Assembly (NCBI GenBank): GCA_025617745.1
Contig: CM046864.1
Coordinates: forward strand, 30,297,162 to 30,361,161
Origin: Heliocidaris erythrogramma
Lineage: Eukaryota; Echinodermata; Echinoidea; Camarodonta; Echinometridae
DNA length: 64,000 nucleotides
Direction of reading: 5' to 3'
Positions 21,660 to 32,890 of the stretch are shown here, piece after piece (within the stretch, counting starts at the first letter, position 1; each line of letters starts with the position of its first letter). The notes below the pieces were generated by a model. The model saw only the letters and a program-made list of their open reading frames with translations, was not told the origin of the DNA and made no database searches. The position numbers and the translations under genes are program-made.

Positions 21660-22870
21660 ACAACCACTGGCGTAGACAGGGGGCACAAGGGGACCATGCC
21701 CCCCTCCCCCCATTCAGCCACTAAAAAAAAAAGGCGAGAGCGAAAAAGCGGGAGAAGTGAGAGAGTTTTTGCGCTTCGCACGGGAAGGGGGAAATAACTC
21801 TCCTCTCCCTGCACCAACCCCTGTCACATATAGTGCAGTATTGCGTCCTAATAACTGAAAAGCAGTCATGGCGTCGAACTATAACTTTCCGCCTAAACAA
21901 ATTATTGTTTGCTACAATCCGTTTTCTTTCTCTTAAATTTGCTAAAACGTCAGAGCTTTCGCGCTTCGCGCGGGATGGGGGAAACTCCCACTCCCTGCAC
22001 CCATCCTTGTTACAGTGCAGTATTACGTCCAAAATAACAGAAAAGCAGCCAGGGCATCGAACTAACATTTCGCCTAAAAAGTGCTAAAACGTTAGAGCTT
22101 TCGCGCCTTCCTGAACCCACCCCTATTACATACCGTGCAATATTGCTCCAAATAATTGAAAAAGCAGTCGGTTCGTCGAATTATAACTTTCCGCCTTTGT
22201 TTGCTACAAGCCGTTATCTTTCTCTCAAATTTGCTAAAATATCAGAGCTTTCTTTCGCGCTTCGCGCGGGAAGGGGGAACCCCCCCCCCCCCTCCCAGCG
22301 CCCATCCCTGTTGCAGTGCAGTATTACGCCCAAATAACTGAAAAGCAGTCGGTTCGTCGAATTATAACTTTCCGCCTTTGTTTGCTACAAGCCGTTATCT
22401 TTCTCTCAAATTTGCTAAAATATCAGAGCTTTCTTTCGCGCTTCGCGCGGGAAGGGGGAACCCCCCCCCCTCCCTGCGCCCATCCCTGTTGCAGTGCAGT
22501 ATTACGCCCAAATAACTGAAAAGCAGTCCGGACGTCGAAATAACTTTCCGCCTAAAAAAGGTGCTACGAGCCGTTATCTTTCTCTCAAATTTGCTATAAA
22601 ACGTCAGAGCTTTCGCGCTCCGAGCGGGAAGGGGAAATTACCCCCTTCCTGAACCCATCCCTGTTACATACAATGCTGTATTGCGTCCAAATAACTGTAA
22701 AGCAGTCCTGACCTCGAAATACCTTTTCCCTTAAAAAAGGGGGTGCTACGAGCAGTTATCTTTCTCTCAAATTTGCTATAAAACGTCAGAGCTTTCGCGC
22801 TTCGCACGGAAGGGGGGATCTTCCCCCTCCCTGCAACCACCCCCTGGGGAGCACGCACCAATTTCGCACT
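21660..22870 (+). repeat. Satellite of about 180 bp, about six units
   Basis: Units recur at about 21827, 22012, 22129 (the preceding unit being shortened), 22311, 22490 and 22671. Each carries CAGTATTACGTCCAAATAA, GAAAAGCAGTC, CTTTCTCTCAAATTTGC and CAGAGCTTTCGCGCTTCGCG followed by GGGAAGGGGG and poly-C. The last two full units before 22500 are nearly identical, indicating recent amplification. Short frames in it are repeat artefacts. Confidence 0.92.
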
Positions 22871-23602
22871 CTTCGCGTGCTCACAACCGCCCCCTAAAAT
22901 GACATCCTGGCTGTGCGGTTGGATCCTTCACGTCTGGCCCCCCACCAGTGGGTGTCGATCCCGGGAGCGGGGGGGGGGGGGGGGGGGGCGGTAGGGGTAT
23001 AAATTTATATATCCCCTAAAATATGAGGTGGGGTAATGGCCTGTTAATGCACTAAAAATCTAGTTTTTGAAGGTTTGAAATACGAAAATTTTCGAAAGCT
23101 CGGTAGCTTTGCTCCCTCGCATAATTATTATCTTTCAGGATCTCGTAATTTCGCGCTCCCAGTAGGACTATATTGTTCTTAAATAGCTTAAAGGGTTCAA
23201 AATTTGAAAAAAATAAAGATGTAATTGCTGTGCTCGATATATCATGTATGTGTCATATGACTCCTGCTAAATATTGCGCCCCCGATGTAAGATAAATAAA
23301 GTGTATAAAACAGCATTTGCAAAGGTTCAACTTTTGAAATAAATCTCTACTTCAGGTACCCTTGCTGAATTTCTCGACTCTTTCTCAAGCCTTTCAGGGT
23401 TTTCGTTAGTTTTGCTCCCGATGGTAGAAGTGAGTGAATAGAAAACCGCTTATCAATGCATAAAATTCGAGCTTCTCTACCGCTCAATTGTAAAATTTCC
23501 TGGGTAAATGCACACGAAATTGCGTTTTTTTAGGGTTAAAAATTGAAAATTTTGCCGCTCGGTCGCTTTGCTCCCTCGCTGACATAGATTGGTTTGGGCC
23601 CT

Positions 23603-23635
<33 letters not shown>

Positions 23636-23636
23636 T
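22871..23636 (-). repeat. Dispersed repeat, inverted relative to 43217-44338
   Basis: From about 23100 to 23610 this is the reverse complement of the 564-bp unit at 43217-43780 (shared CTCACTTCTACAATCGGGAG-type and AGCGACCGAGC-type text). The adjoining text CGGTTGGATCCTTCACGT at 22917-22934 likewise matches, reversed, 43139-43156. Bounded by long poly-G runs at about 22971 and 23606. Confidence 0.8.
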
Positions 23637-23702
23637 GTGAGCGTGTATGTGAGTGTGTGTGTGTGTGGGTGTGTGTGTGACGTGGGTGTGGGTGTGCGCG
23701 TG
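23637..23702. repeat. (GT)n microsatellite
   Basis: Interrupted GTGTGT/GTGGGT run directly after the poly-G tract. A second shorter GT run lies at 23889-23920, and another poly-G at about 23936. Confidence 0.95.
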
Positions 23703-24098
23703 TTTAGCCCTATGTCCGAGGACATTTTCGGACAGAGAACAAAAAAAAACAATCATGAGAACAATGATCCTCGGAAGCCGGACAAGAGTCGTCGAACAAT
23801 GAATTTGTGCCTTATTCCGTCGACTGTCCGAGGACGGAGGAACAATAGAGGAACAATACTTGTCCTCAAAAGTAAAGCAATACAAGACTGTGTGTGCATG
23901 AGGGTGAGTGTGTGTGTGTTTTCTTGTCGGGCCACGGGGGGGGGGGGGGGGGGTATTGTGTTTGTGAATCACCACCACAGCACGGTGCATCGTCTCGTCG
24001 TAACTTGGTGCTCTGAGGATTGAGCTATCAGTATAAGGGAGTATACCCAAAAAAATATTTACCACTACAACACTGAGTGTCATGTGTCACCCTTTTGA

Positions 24099-26265
24099 TC
24101 CTATACAAATCACCATGACAAATTTGAAATCTGTAACGTTCGTACAGGTAGTTTATTCTGTGCCGACGACATAGTGTTAATTGCATATGGTGGTCGTGAA
24201 TTACAGATTATGTTAAACTTAGCTGCTGATTTTGCTAATGACTGGAAACTGTCCTCCAAGCACGCTAAATCAAATTTGTTAATTGTGGGCAAACGCATTG
24301 ACAGTAATAGGTTGTGGAACCTGGGGGATCAATCTATTACGGAGGTGAATAGTTACCCACGCCGATAAAATCGGCAGGGTTATGTAAAGGGCTCCGTATG
24401 TTTGTTTTTTTTTTGTGTGTGTGTTTGTTTGTTTGTGTGTTTGTTTGTTTGTTTGTTTGTGTACAAGATAACTAGAGAACGGGTGAACGGATTTGCACCA
24501 AATTGTCAGGGAATGTTCGGATAGTGACAGGAAAGAATCGATTAGATTTTGTTGATGATCGGTTGACCCCTGCAAATTCTGTGTGACCTTGAAGTTTTGA
24601 CCCAAACTTCAGTTCGGATAGTGACAGAAAAGAATCGATTAGATTTTGGTGATGATCGGTTATAGGAACTTCATTTCGGATATTTTTTTTTGTTTTTAAG
24701 AATATTTTACTACTTCCTTTTTAAAAATAACATTTTTCACAATAATCAAGGTAAAATACACAAACAAATATATTCACATGCAGTATCATTGTGCCAAATT
24801 ACATAATAATAACAATAAGTAACCATAATATTTTACATGCATGTATTAAATAGTAGATTATGCCAAATCTGGAAGTCTTTATTGCGATAAAAAAGAGAAA
24901 AATATAAAATATAAAATATAGTGACAGGAAAGAATCGATTAGGGAAAGAATGCGACTACTCGATCTGTAGCGGCGCTAAGGCGTTGGTCTGCCGCCTTTG
25001 ACGGCCTTTCTAGTTATAAATATATTGGTGTGACATTCAATAGAAATTTAAGCGATCATGTTCATGTTGAGGATGTTAATAAGAAAGGCAATCGGTTAAT
25101 TGGGTATATAAAATCCATCATTGATGGTCAAGATGATTTTAAACGTGTATTTTAAGGTGATGTGTTATGGAAAAGTCTGGGCCTCTCGGCAATTAATTAT
25201 GCCTCGGCCGTATGGGTTCCATGTGACAGTGAAGTTAAGAGACTGGAATGTATCCAAAACCAGATGGCCCGCAGCGGTTGATTGCTTACTTGGTAATCTT
25301 GGCTGGGAGCCTATTTCCCTTCAACAAGATAAATTACGCATTAAATATCTCAACAGGCTAAGAAGCATGTCACCAGACCGTTGGCCTAAGTTGTTGCATA
25401 ATGCTACGTCAGTGATCATTAACATTACTAATAATAAGAATCTCCGGTGGATGTCCTACATGCGTAAAGTATTTAACGATTGCGGTATGAACTTGGTGTT
25501 TGAGGATGTTTCGAGCTGTAATAACACTCATTTTCTTAATTGTATTGACTTAAGTATCAACAGTTTCCTTACCCAATGGAGTGAGAATGCAAAAACAAAA
25601 TCATCACTTTTGTATTATGCAGAACCGAAGGACCAACCATCATTAGAGAATTATCTTATAAATAACTTGGATTTTTACACTGCCTCTCTGAAGTTCAAAG
25701 CCCGTTCTAACACCCTCTCAATCAATGGCCGTTCTCACCATTAGAACAAAGGGCGGGATAGTATTTGTCCCCTTTGCAAATCAGGGATAGAAGATCCGAA
25801 TCACTTGCTTTTTATTTGTAAAAAAATGTGGACTATTATACTCAATAAGTTAAAGAAGCTAGAAACCAGTCTTTGTAACAACCAATACTTGATACTTTGT
25901 GGCACATATTTGTTTCAGGCGATGCAAATATTAAGACATGCTTGATGCTAGGGATATCAAGAGACTTGCTGTCTGAGATTGCCAGTGAGTTTGATATTAA
26001 CCTTGTCTTGGAAATTTTTGATTCCTTTTGTAAATCCTTTTTAAAGTCAGCTTGGTATTTCATTTCTAATTTCATCGAGTGATATAATACATTCCTTGCT
26101 TTATTATTACTTTCATGTATTTTTGTGTATAATTTTAGGTTTTACAATTTGTTGTTTTTAATCTTCCTGTAATTGTTTGTATTTGTCATGAACGCACCGC
26201 ATATTTGTTGCGTGTGCCACCGTTGTAATGGTGTCTGTTCAAATGAAATAATAAATAAAAAATAC
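24099..26265 (+). pseudogene. LINE-B: reverse transcriptase C-terminal half with zinc-knuckle end
   Basis: The frame from 24123 has LFCADDIVLIAYGG (catalytic ADD) and NDWKLSSKHAKSN. After an insertion (24356-25010) the frame resumes with KYIGVTFNRNLSDHV, continues through 25121-25744 (LGNLGWEPISLQQDKLRIKYLNRL), and after a stop at 25742 reads CPLCKSGIEDPNHLLFIC, a C-x2-C-x8-H-x4-C knuckle typical of LINE RT C-termini. A 3' UTR follows, ending ATGAAATAATAAATAAAAAA near 26265. Endonuclease and early RT blocks are absent (5'-truncated). Confidence 0.8.
24356..25010. mobile_element. Non-autonomous insertion inside LINE-B with 6-bp TAGTTA duplication
   Basis: TAGTTA occurs at 24350-24355 and 25011-25016, exactly where the LINE frame breaks (NSY) and resumes (KYIGV). 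The insert begins CCCACGCCGATAAAATCGGC (a small hairpin), has (TTTG)n at 24399-24460, and repeats ATAGTGACAGGAAAGAATCG three times (24521, 24615 and 24919). It ends with GCCGCCTTTGACGGCC, another GC-rich fold. No ORF. Class undetermined. Confidence 0.7.
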
Positions 26266-26740
26266 ATACATAATATGTAACTAAATGTAAATAGAATACT
26301 TGTCTTCATGAAATTGAATTCCGATGTTGATTTCATACCATATTTTTAAAATAAATGTATTAATATGGAACTTTGGGTTTACAATGGCCTTCCATGATTC
26401 AGCGGCCTAGGATAACCCAGGCTCAACTTAGCCGATTTCGAAATACGGGCCATCATGAATGAATGAGTTTATTACCAAATCACAATGATACATACATATT
26501 GGTAAAAATCATAATAACGTCTTGGTAAAGGGAGCTAACAAATAGCAGATACTAATCGAGGTTAGCCCCGTAAAATTGATTACATAAATCAATAGCAAAT
26601 TAGTTGAAAATGTACATCACATAAATCTTTTTTTTTTAATAACACATATACATTATTTACATACTCAAATTTACTCAAATCATACTCAAATTTACTCTAC
26701 CAAATTGAAATTTAATGTATGATTTACTCTTTCCTATCAG
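26266..26740. other. Unassigned; possible intron end
   Basis: AT-rich, with poly-T near 26630. The last bases (TTTACTCTTTCCTATCAG, to 26740) make a good 3' splice site for the coding segment that follows. Confidence 0.4.
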
Positions 26741-27190
26741 GTTTTCTGACGATTGGTATGCCTACAGTTGAGATGGAAACGGAACACTACTGGACTCAAA
26801 CTATGGATTCACTAATTAGCAAGTCATCTCGAAAGGAACGCTCAGATGTCGTTGCCCTCATTTTCTTAGCTCACTTTCAGGAAGAGAAGCGCTCCATATT
26901 AAGAGCAAAGATTAAAGACAAGTCCTTACCCTATCTACAAAATGGACTTATCCGGGCCCCGGGGTCCTTTTACCCGCCTCTCGAAAATCTTCAGTCTAAT
27001 TACGGGGGTACGGATACCAGAGGCAGCAGGCGCCTAAAACAGCGTGCCAATTTCGCTTTCATGTTCTTTTAAGCCGATAGTCTATCCCAGTTCTATCTCC
27101 ATATCGAGTATGACGTATTTACGGCAGCAGGGTACATAACAGCTATTATCCTGTATATTCAAGGAAAGAACTGCCATGGCATGTCTTCGA
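26741..27190 (+). pseudogene. GT54 (MGAT4-type) N-acetylglucosaminyltransferase exon remnant
   Basis: MGAT4-family Golgi enzymes add beta-1,4-GlcNAc branches to N-glycans. The frame after the acceptor site reads LTIGMPTVEMETEHYW, SLISKSSRKERSDVVAL, GLIRAPGSFYPPLENL and a basic KQRANFAFMFF, matching the order of conserved GT54 blocks (IGIPTV, the D-x-V-x-x-x-FLA block, the P-x-x-YPPL block and the KQN-DYAFL block). TAA at 27070-27072 interrupts, but the same frame continues with FYLHIEYDVFTAAGYI, where family members have an acidic LEDD-type motif, so one Asp is Tyr here. A further shift near 27155 leads to KELPWHVFE. The stop, the changed acidic motif and the frameshift argue for a pseudogene; a diverged exon of a larger gene is the alternative. 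Confidence 0.6.
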
Positions 27191-27539
27191 ATAGTCGTCA
27201 ATAAGTCTCAGCTACAATAGGCAGTTATTAAAGAGATTGTTGTTTGGATACCTCACTAGATTACCAATTCAAGTATGTGCTCATGCAGAATGTTTTATGT
27301 GGTAATAAAGGGAACACATTATTATAACTTGGCGAGTACGCAGGGAGTTTTTTTATTTGGACACATCCTTATAATTTTTTTCTTTTCTTTTTAAGTAGAG
27401 AAATATCGAACCTGAACCCGACTTTACTTTTTGATACTTCATTCCTTCATTCATAATTATATTAGTTTGATACTATCACTAACAAACAGAATCGTATAAA
27501 AAAAGCTTATTCTATTTCTTAATAAACGAGTTTCTTATA

Positions 27540-27823
27540 AATTGTAATATTCTGTCTGACACACAATTTGTGTTTAGACGGAACCACTCCATAACTAATG
27601 CTTAACTCATGTTTCTAGATAAAGTAGCTCTTGTTATTGACAATAAATCTCATAATGTTGGTACATTTCTAGACTTCTCCGAGGCCTTTGATATTATTAA
27701 GCATGATAAACTGTATTTAAAGTTATCCCTTTATGGGATCCAACGAAAGGCCTTGGAGTGCTTCAGGAATTACCTTACCGACAGTATGTTAGTATCAACG
27801 GTCATGGTTCTTATGAAAGATCA
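27540..27823 (+). pseudogene. CR1-group LINE RT fragment
   Basis: Contains VGTFLDFSEAFDIIKHDKL (RT block A with the first catalytic Asp), YGIQRKALECFRNYLTD and, after a shift, YVSINGHGSYERS. The reading is broken at 27824 by an inverted-repeat element; a GVPQ block follows on the far side (28590). Confidence 0.7.
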
Positions 27824-28573
27824 TTGCAACGATCATTCAGTACACGTAATCACGCCACGGCGCAATATCACGTTTTGAGTACATTCCAAGAAACACCTCC
27901 TCTAATCTACGAAGTGTTGGGTTACGTGACCCAACATTTTGTTAAAATACAATAAACAAACCACGAATGGTCACGTTTCTTGAAGCACACGTTACAAATT
28001 ATTGTAAATGGTCATTGAGAAGAGACTAACTTATAAACAACTGCACGCTGCCGACTCGAAGCTAGCCCGGAGTAGCGGGAGAGCTGTCATGAGCCGCAGC
28101 GTGTGTGGACACTGTGTCAGATTACCTCTCGACTATGAATGTATAACTGCAATTTCGAGAAAAGATTGTTTCAATAATTGTCCAACATGACTCTTCTACC
28201 GGCTTTTAAAATGTAGACAAATTATGATACATCACCTTGAAGTGTATAATTTACATTTCCAAATTAACTGAATGTAGGGAATTTAACCGTTTTTTCCAGC
28301 TCTACTCACCCTGTCCTTTCGAATTGAAATCTCTCGTTTTGTGCGGGTGACGTCTTTGTATAATCTTCTGCGGTCATGACTAGTCTAAATAAAAGCATTT
28401 TACAATTTTAAAAATCGTAATAAATTGTTGGGTAATGTTAATAAGACCTCACTTCACGTAGTAAAATGCTAAGTGTAAACCCAGCACTTCGTAGATTAGA
28501 GGACGTGTTTCTTCGAAAGTATTCAAAACGTGATGATTGCGTCGTGACGTGATTACGTGAGTGAACGTTGCAA
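27824..28573. mobile_element. Inverted-repeat transposon, 750 bp, about 120-bp arms
   Basis: Left arm TTGCAACGATCATTCAG...CACGTAATCACGCC...CTAATCTACGAAGTGTTGGG; the right end is its reverse complement at roughly 85 percent identity (CCCAGCACTTCGTAGATTAG...CGTTGCAA). It interrupts a LINE RT remnant. The middle has no transposase-like frame. Target duplication is unclear, so the superfamily is unassigned. Confidence 0.8.
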
Positions 28574-28650
28574 GCCATATCGTTCGGTGTTCCCCAAAGA
28601 TCTCTCATAATTATGTCCCTTGTCATTTATTCTTTATATCACATAGCATT
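28574..28650 (+). pseudogene. Continuation of the LINE RT fragment beyond the insertion
   Basis: The frame reads FGVPQRSLIIMSLVIYSLYH, equivalent to the GVPQGS-LGPLLFI-YI block that should follow the RT part at 27540-27823. It decays soon after. Confidence 0.5.
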
Positions 28651-30275
28651 TTGAGCTTTACTAGCTTGTTTAACCCGCCAAAGAAGTGAGTAAAGTCTGA
28701 TGAAACAATTTTATACAAAAACAATACGAGTAGAGATGAAAAGTAGAGGACCAACATATCCTTGTCAGTGTGTGAAATTTGGGTTATTCCAAATACACGC
28801 AAAACCCTGCTCAAGGTCAGCGTAATACTTTTGGAATTAATTTCTGTTGATGTGGAGTAGCATAAAGAGTGATATTTGGTTTATTGACTCATAAGTTGTA
28901 GAAAGACAAGCATCTTCCAGATATAATAGGTATAAAAGAGGGAGAAATAGTTTATGAAATATGATTTAAATAGCTAATCTTTTAAGCACCTTTTAACATT
29001 TGGCTATTTTATTTTTATTTTAGAAAAAAATAAACAGGGGAAGAACTACGAAGAATAGGTAGAAAATGGTGATTAGTAGTATGAAATTAGCCCCGAAATA
29101 AGAAGCAAATATGGAAATATAGACGAGAAGACCTACTAAAAATAAAATGAATCAATAAATTTATTAACGTACTTAGAATTCCAACAAATCAACCGCTGTC
29201 ATTTTAGCACATGGGTACTTTTTATAGTTGTAATACAAAATAATTCTATTAAAAAACCACTTAATTGGAATTCTCCTTAAACACATATTTCATAGACATG
29301 TAGGAGCAAAGTTGTTTTTCTTTATAACATAATCAGGCGGTCAGTAAGCTGAGAATTATTTTTTTTTCTTCAGATGGATGACGGGAATGAAGTTCAAGCG
29401 ATCCAGATAACTACACACAGAATTGAGTACATGGGACTGCAATAACCTTCTTTTGATTTTTACTTGAGCTTGCATACAAGAATTGGGAATTTCCACACTT
29501 TTTCACAAACATCCTCTTGAAAATCACTTCCACACAAGATTAGAAATAGAGTTATGTCAAAAACCTACATTTTTTATGAACATTTGGGGTATTATAAAAA
29601 AGCTGTTCTTATCCGCAATATCTCCATGATCTCCACAATACTTTATCTCACATTTCAAATCTACCTTTCCCTCAGGCCTGCAATCTGATTAGACTCCATG
29701 TGATACCTTACATATCAGGTGATTGTTTTAGAAAATGAATATGTGTATGTTAATCAAGTAAGAAATTGAAATCTGGGTCATCAACATCTAAATGCTATGA
29801 ATGAAAATATAACAATATACTGTTTCATATTTTGAGAAAACACTCAACCTTTTCTTATGTTCTAGGAAACAGATAAGAGATAGTAGAGAAGAGAGAATAA
29901 GTAGAAAGATAGGTAGAGCACCCTTTATTTGTTAACACTTTTTTAAAGTAACGGCAAAATCTCCATGAAAAGATATGGGGGAAATTGCTCTATGTTCAAC
30001 CTATTTTATATTAATGAAATAAAAAATGCCCTGCTTGTTAGAAAATAGGAAGGGGTGCATTAAAAAAGGGAGAAATTATAGTTTTGCTATTTCAAAAAAT
30101 TACTAAGGCATGTCCTCATTCTTGTGTGTAGTTATCTGGATACCATGAAAATCATCTGCCGTCATTTATTTGAAAAACACCCATTCTAACCTTTCTCTAA
30201 GCGTGTTAATGATTTTTGGAAAGGTAACTTCGTTCCTTCCATGTCTATTAAATGTATGTTTATGGAGAATTCCAG
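28651..30275. other. Unassigned AT-rich stretch
   Basis: No repeats, genes or inverted ends recognised. Confidence 0.4.
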
Positions 30276-30279
30276 TTAA

Positions 30280-31230
30280 CCCGTTGACAACGCCGGGAGC
30301 CGGGTTTATACGGTTCCCAAATTATGGTCACTTTGACCTCTTTTAACGCTTTAAGTACACCTTTTAACACGGATATTCTGTATCCATTATTAAGTTTATC
30401 AAATAAACTACATCTTCCAGTGAAGTCCTGATAATCACATACCATTTCTCACTATTTTGAAGCATTTCATAAAAAATATTGCCGTACATCAATCGACAAA
30501 ATTTGCGTATACCACTGCACATTAATGATCGTCCCTGGTTTCATAGATTTTCAGCTTCGCAGATCCTCTCGGACATGCGTTTATTGTATGTGCTTCATAA
30601 CTACTGGGAGTAGCGCAAGAATACTACTACTACTAATTATAATGATAATATTTAAAAAAAGCATTGACGTGCACCAATAACTTAGTATTTTGTGTCAGTA
30701 TTACCACATAAGCCGATATTTGTGCGTAAATACCATTCACATACCAATTTCTCACTATTTTGAAGCATTTCATAAAATATATTGCCGTACATCAATCGAC
30801 AAAATTTACGTATACCACTGCACATTAATGATCGTCCCTGGTTTCATAGATTTTCAGCTTCGCAGATCCTCTCGGACATGCGTCTGGGAGTAGCGCAAGA
30901 ATACTACTACTACTAATAATAATGATAATATCTAAAAATAAGAAAAAAGCATTAACGTGCACCAATAACTTAGTATTATGTGTCAGTATTACCACATAAG
31001 CCGATATTTGTGCGTAAATACATTAGTATTAGGCCTATATTATTAACATTAGGAATAGATTTGTTTGTGATTTACATATCGCTTACATATCTCTTACTCA
31101 CTATAGTGAGTCTGCCGAATCCAACTCTGGTACAGAAATGGGCTCTTTTGTCACCTGCTCATCTCTTCAACTAGATGTACTGAATTCATAGGCTCAATAC
31201 AGGAACCACCCGGTTCCCGTAGTCTATGGG
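30280..31230. mobile_element. piggyBac-like non-autonomous element, 951 bp
   Basis: TTAA flanks (30276-30279, 31231-31234). Ends CCCGTTGACAACGCCGGGAG and CGGTTCCCGTAGTCTATGGG are inverted and match those of the 72-bp element at 20113. No transposase frame. Confidence 0.8.
30436..31024. repeat. 302-bp direct tandem duplication inside the piggyBac-like element
   Basis: Copy 1 (30436-30737) and copy 2 (30738 to about 31024) share CACATACCA, TTTCTCACTATTTTGAAGC, CCACTGCACATTAATGATCG and CATAAGCCGATATTTGTGCG, with only scattered differences plus about 20 extra bases in copy 1 near 30580-30605. Confidence 0.9.
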
Positions 31231-31679
31231 TTAAAATGGCTCCTTTTTTTCAAATGTCGAGCTAATGAATGTTTGGAGAGCTTTTGTAATACGTTCATTC
31301 AATGCCAAATTACTACTTTACCTCCAAAGGTATTACATTGATTTTTGGAGTGAGTAATGAATAGGTCCTCTTCGAGCAGCGTGCCGAAATTCAGCCTAAT
31401 CTGATAACCCCTTCTACTGGTTGCTATGGCCATTTGAATACCCAATTTTACTCGGGCGCACACAGAGAGCGAAGGTTTAGCACTCTTTTGTTCAAGTTAA
31501 ATGGCCATTTTCTCTGAATAGGAGTTATTGATTACTTGATACATACCGATTCTAAATGTGATATCTAAAGGTGTTATCATTGAGTAAACTAGGCAAGTGA
31601 TATACCATTGGGAAGCTGAGAATCTTTACTTTCAGAAAATGTATAAAACAAACAAATAATAATTTTGGCGACTTATTGT

Positions 31680-32890
31680 AGGTTTTGAGGCGTCGGGTCA
31701 CATATTGACCATCTTTAAGCTCCTAACTAAGCTAGGCGCGAAGCTCCAAAAGCTTGCTCTGATGCGTGACAGAAAATGCTAAGCGTTGGAAGACCCACTG
31801 TATTTGGAGGTGTCAAGCATCTCAGTAATGTCACGTAATTCAGTCCCTCTATCTCTTTGAAGAGTTTCCTCCAATACTACTTCTGATTTTGCGGCAGCTC
31901 CTCATACAAATCTACTTCTGTTTGCCACAAATGCTGCATCCTAATCTCAGCTCGGACAAGGAATAGGGATGCAAATGATATGGGGTCAAACAACCTCGCA
32001 ACTTGACTCAATATGCGTCTCTTTGTCAATGGGGCGTTGAAGACAAGGCTTACTTGAAGCCAGTGACTCTAGGATTTACATTTCCTGCTTTGCTTGATAT
32101 GCATTAGCTCCCTGTAGCGTTTGTTAGACAGCCATTCTTTTCCTTTAAATCCACCCTCTGCGGGAGATTAATCTATTTCACGTGTAGCTTCTGAGCATCC
32201 GCTGTGGACTTCACTAATGTGCAAATGTGTGTGTCTCTCTTGATGACCATTGCAGCCATGGGATACATGGACTTCGTGTCATCGGCTGTTCTCTTAAACG
32301 CTACTTGGGCCATGGCGGCAGGAGGCTTGTCGCCAAACGTTACCACGGTCTTAACGAAAGTCCCTGGCTCCTTCTTTCGATTCAGCCCTCTCCACATATA
32401 TCGGTGAGTGTGTTGATCAGCTATAGGTTCAACACCCGACGATACATTTTAGAAATGTCAGCGCAGACTGCAACTAGATGCTGTCTGAACCTCATCAGCA
32501 CTCCATTGTGGTTATTCAACAGATCTGAACCTTTGAGCCAGTACTCGTTGAGACAACGTCCCCCAAACTTCGCTGACGAATTGGACACGATTTGTAGTGG
32601 AGTGCTCTTCTTGTGGGGTCGGAGTGCTGTGTGATGGCTGGTATAGTGTATCGGTCCATAATGCTGTTTTATCTCCTCGTCTGAGAGCTTGTTCTCAGTA
32701 GCTTCCAACATCCTTTCAGTCTGCGCTTTTTTGTGGGGAAGCTTGTGTGATTCGTATTTCCACTGATAAGGTACAAGCCACTGCTTGCCCATCTTCTCGC
32801 GCGAGTTCGAGATCGGCTGGAACTTAGTCTTATCGACGCTCTTGATCTTGTTGTCGATGGCATTTCCGTTTGTCTCGATCTCGATTTCAA
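31680..32890 (-). pseudogene. BEL/Pao retrotransposon pol fragment (array unit A): RT to start of RNase H
   Basis: On the minus strand from 32890 downward: PISNSREKMGKQWLVPYQW, YTSHHTALRPHKKSTPLQIV, SSAKFGGRCLNEYWLKGSDL, VAVCADISKMYRRV (RT block with the first catalytic Asp), then KTVVTFGDKPPAAMAQV. The downstream YMDD-type box has decayed (RDTHICTL). LFLVRAEIRMQHLWQTEVDL and FCHASEQAFGASRL of the connection and RNase H start appear in A, then ELKDGQYVTRRL near 31700. This block order is diagnostic of BEL/Pao elements. No gag, integrase or LTRs are seen. Plus-strand frames over it are shadows. Confidence 0.85.

Noticed and set aside
21660-22870. CRISPR-like repeat array
   Set aside because: Units of about 180 bp with no short repeat/unique spacer structure, in a eukaryotic transposon context; a satellite explains it.
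23477-24083. 199-codon frame with His/Thr and Pro runs (minus) and Gly-run frame (plus)
   Set aside because: Created by poly-G and GT microsatellites; no conserved domain.
32204-32634. Plus-strand frames recurring at 32204, 35057, 37689 and 40321 with a signal-peptide-like look
   Set aside because: Antisense of the BEL/Pao reverse transcriptase; they recur only because the unit is tandemly repeated.
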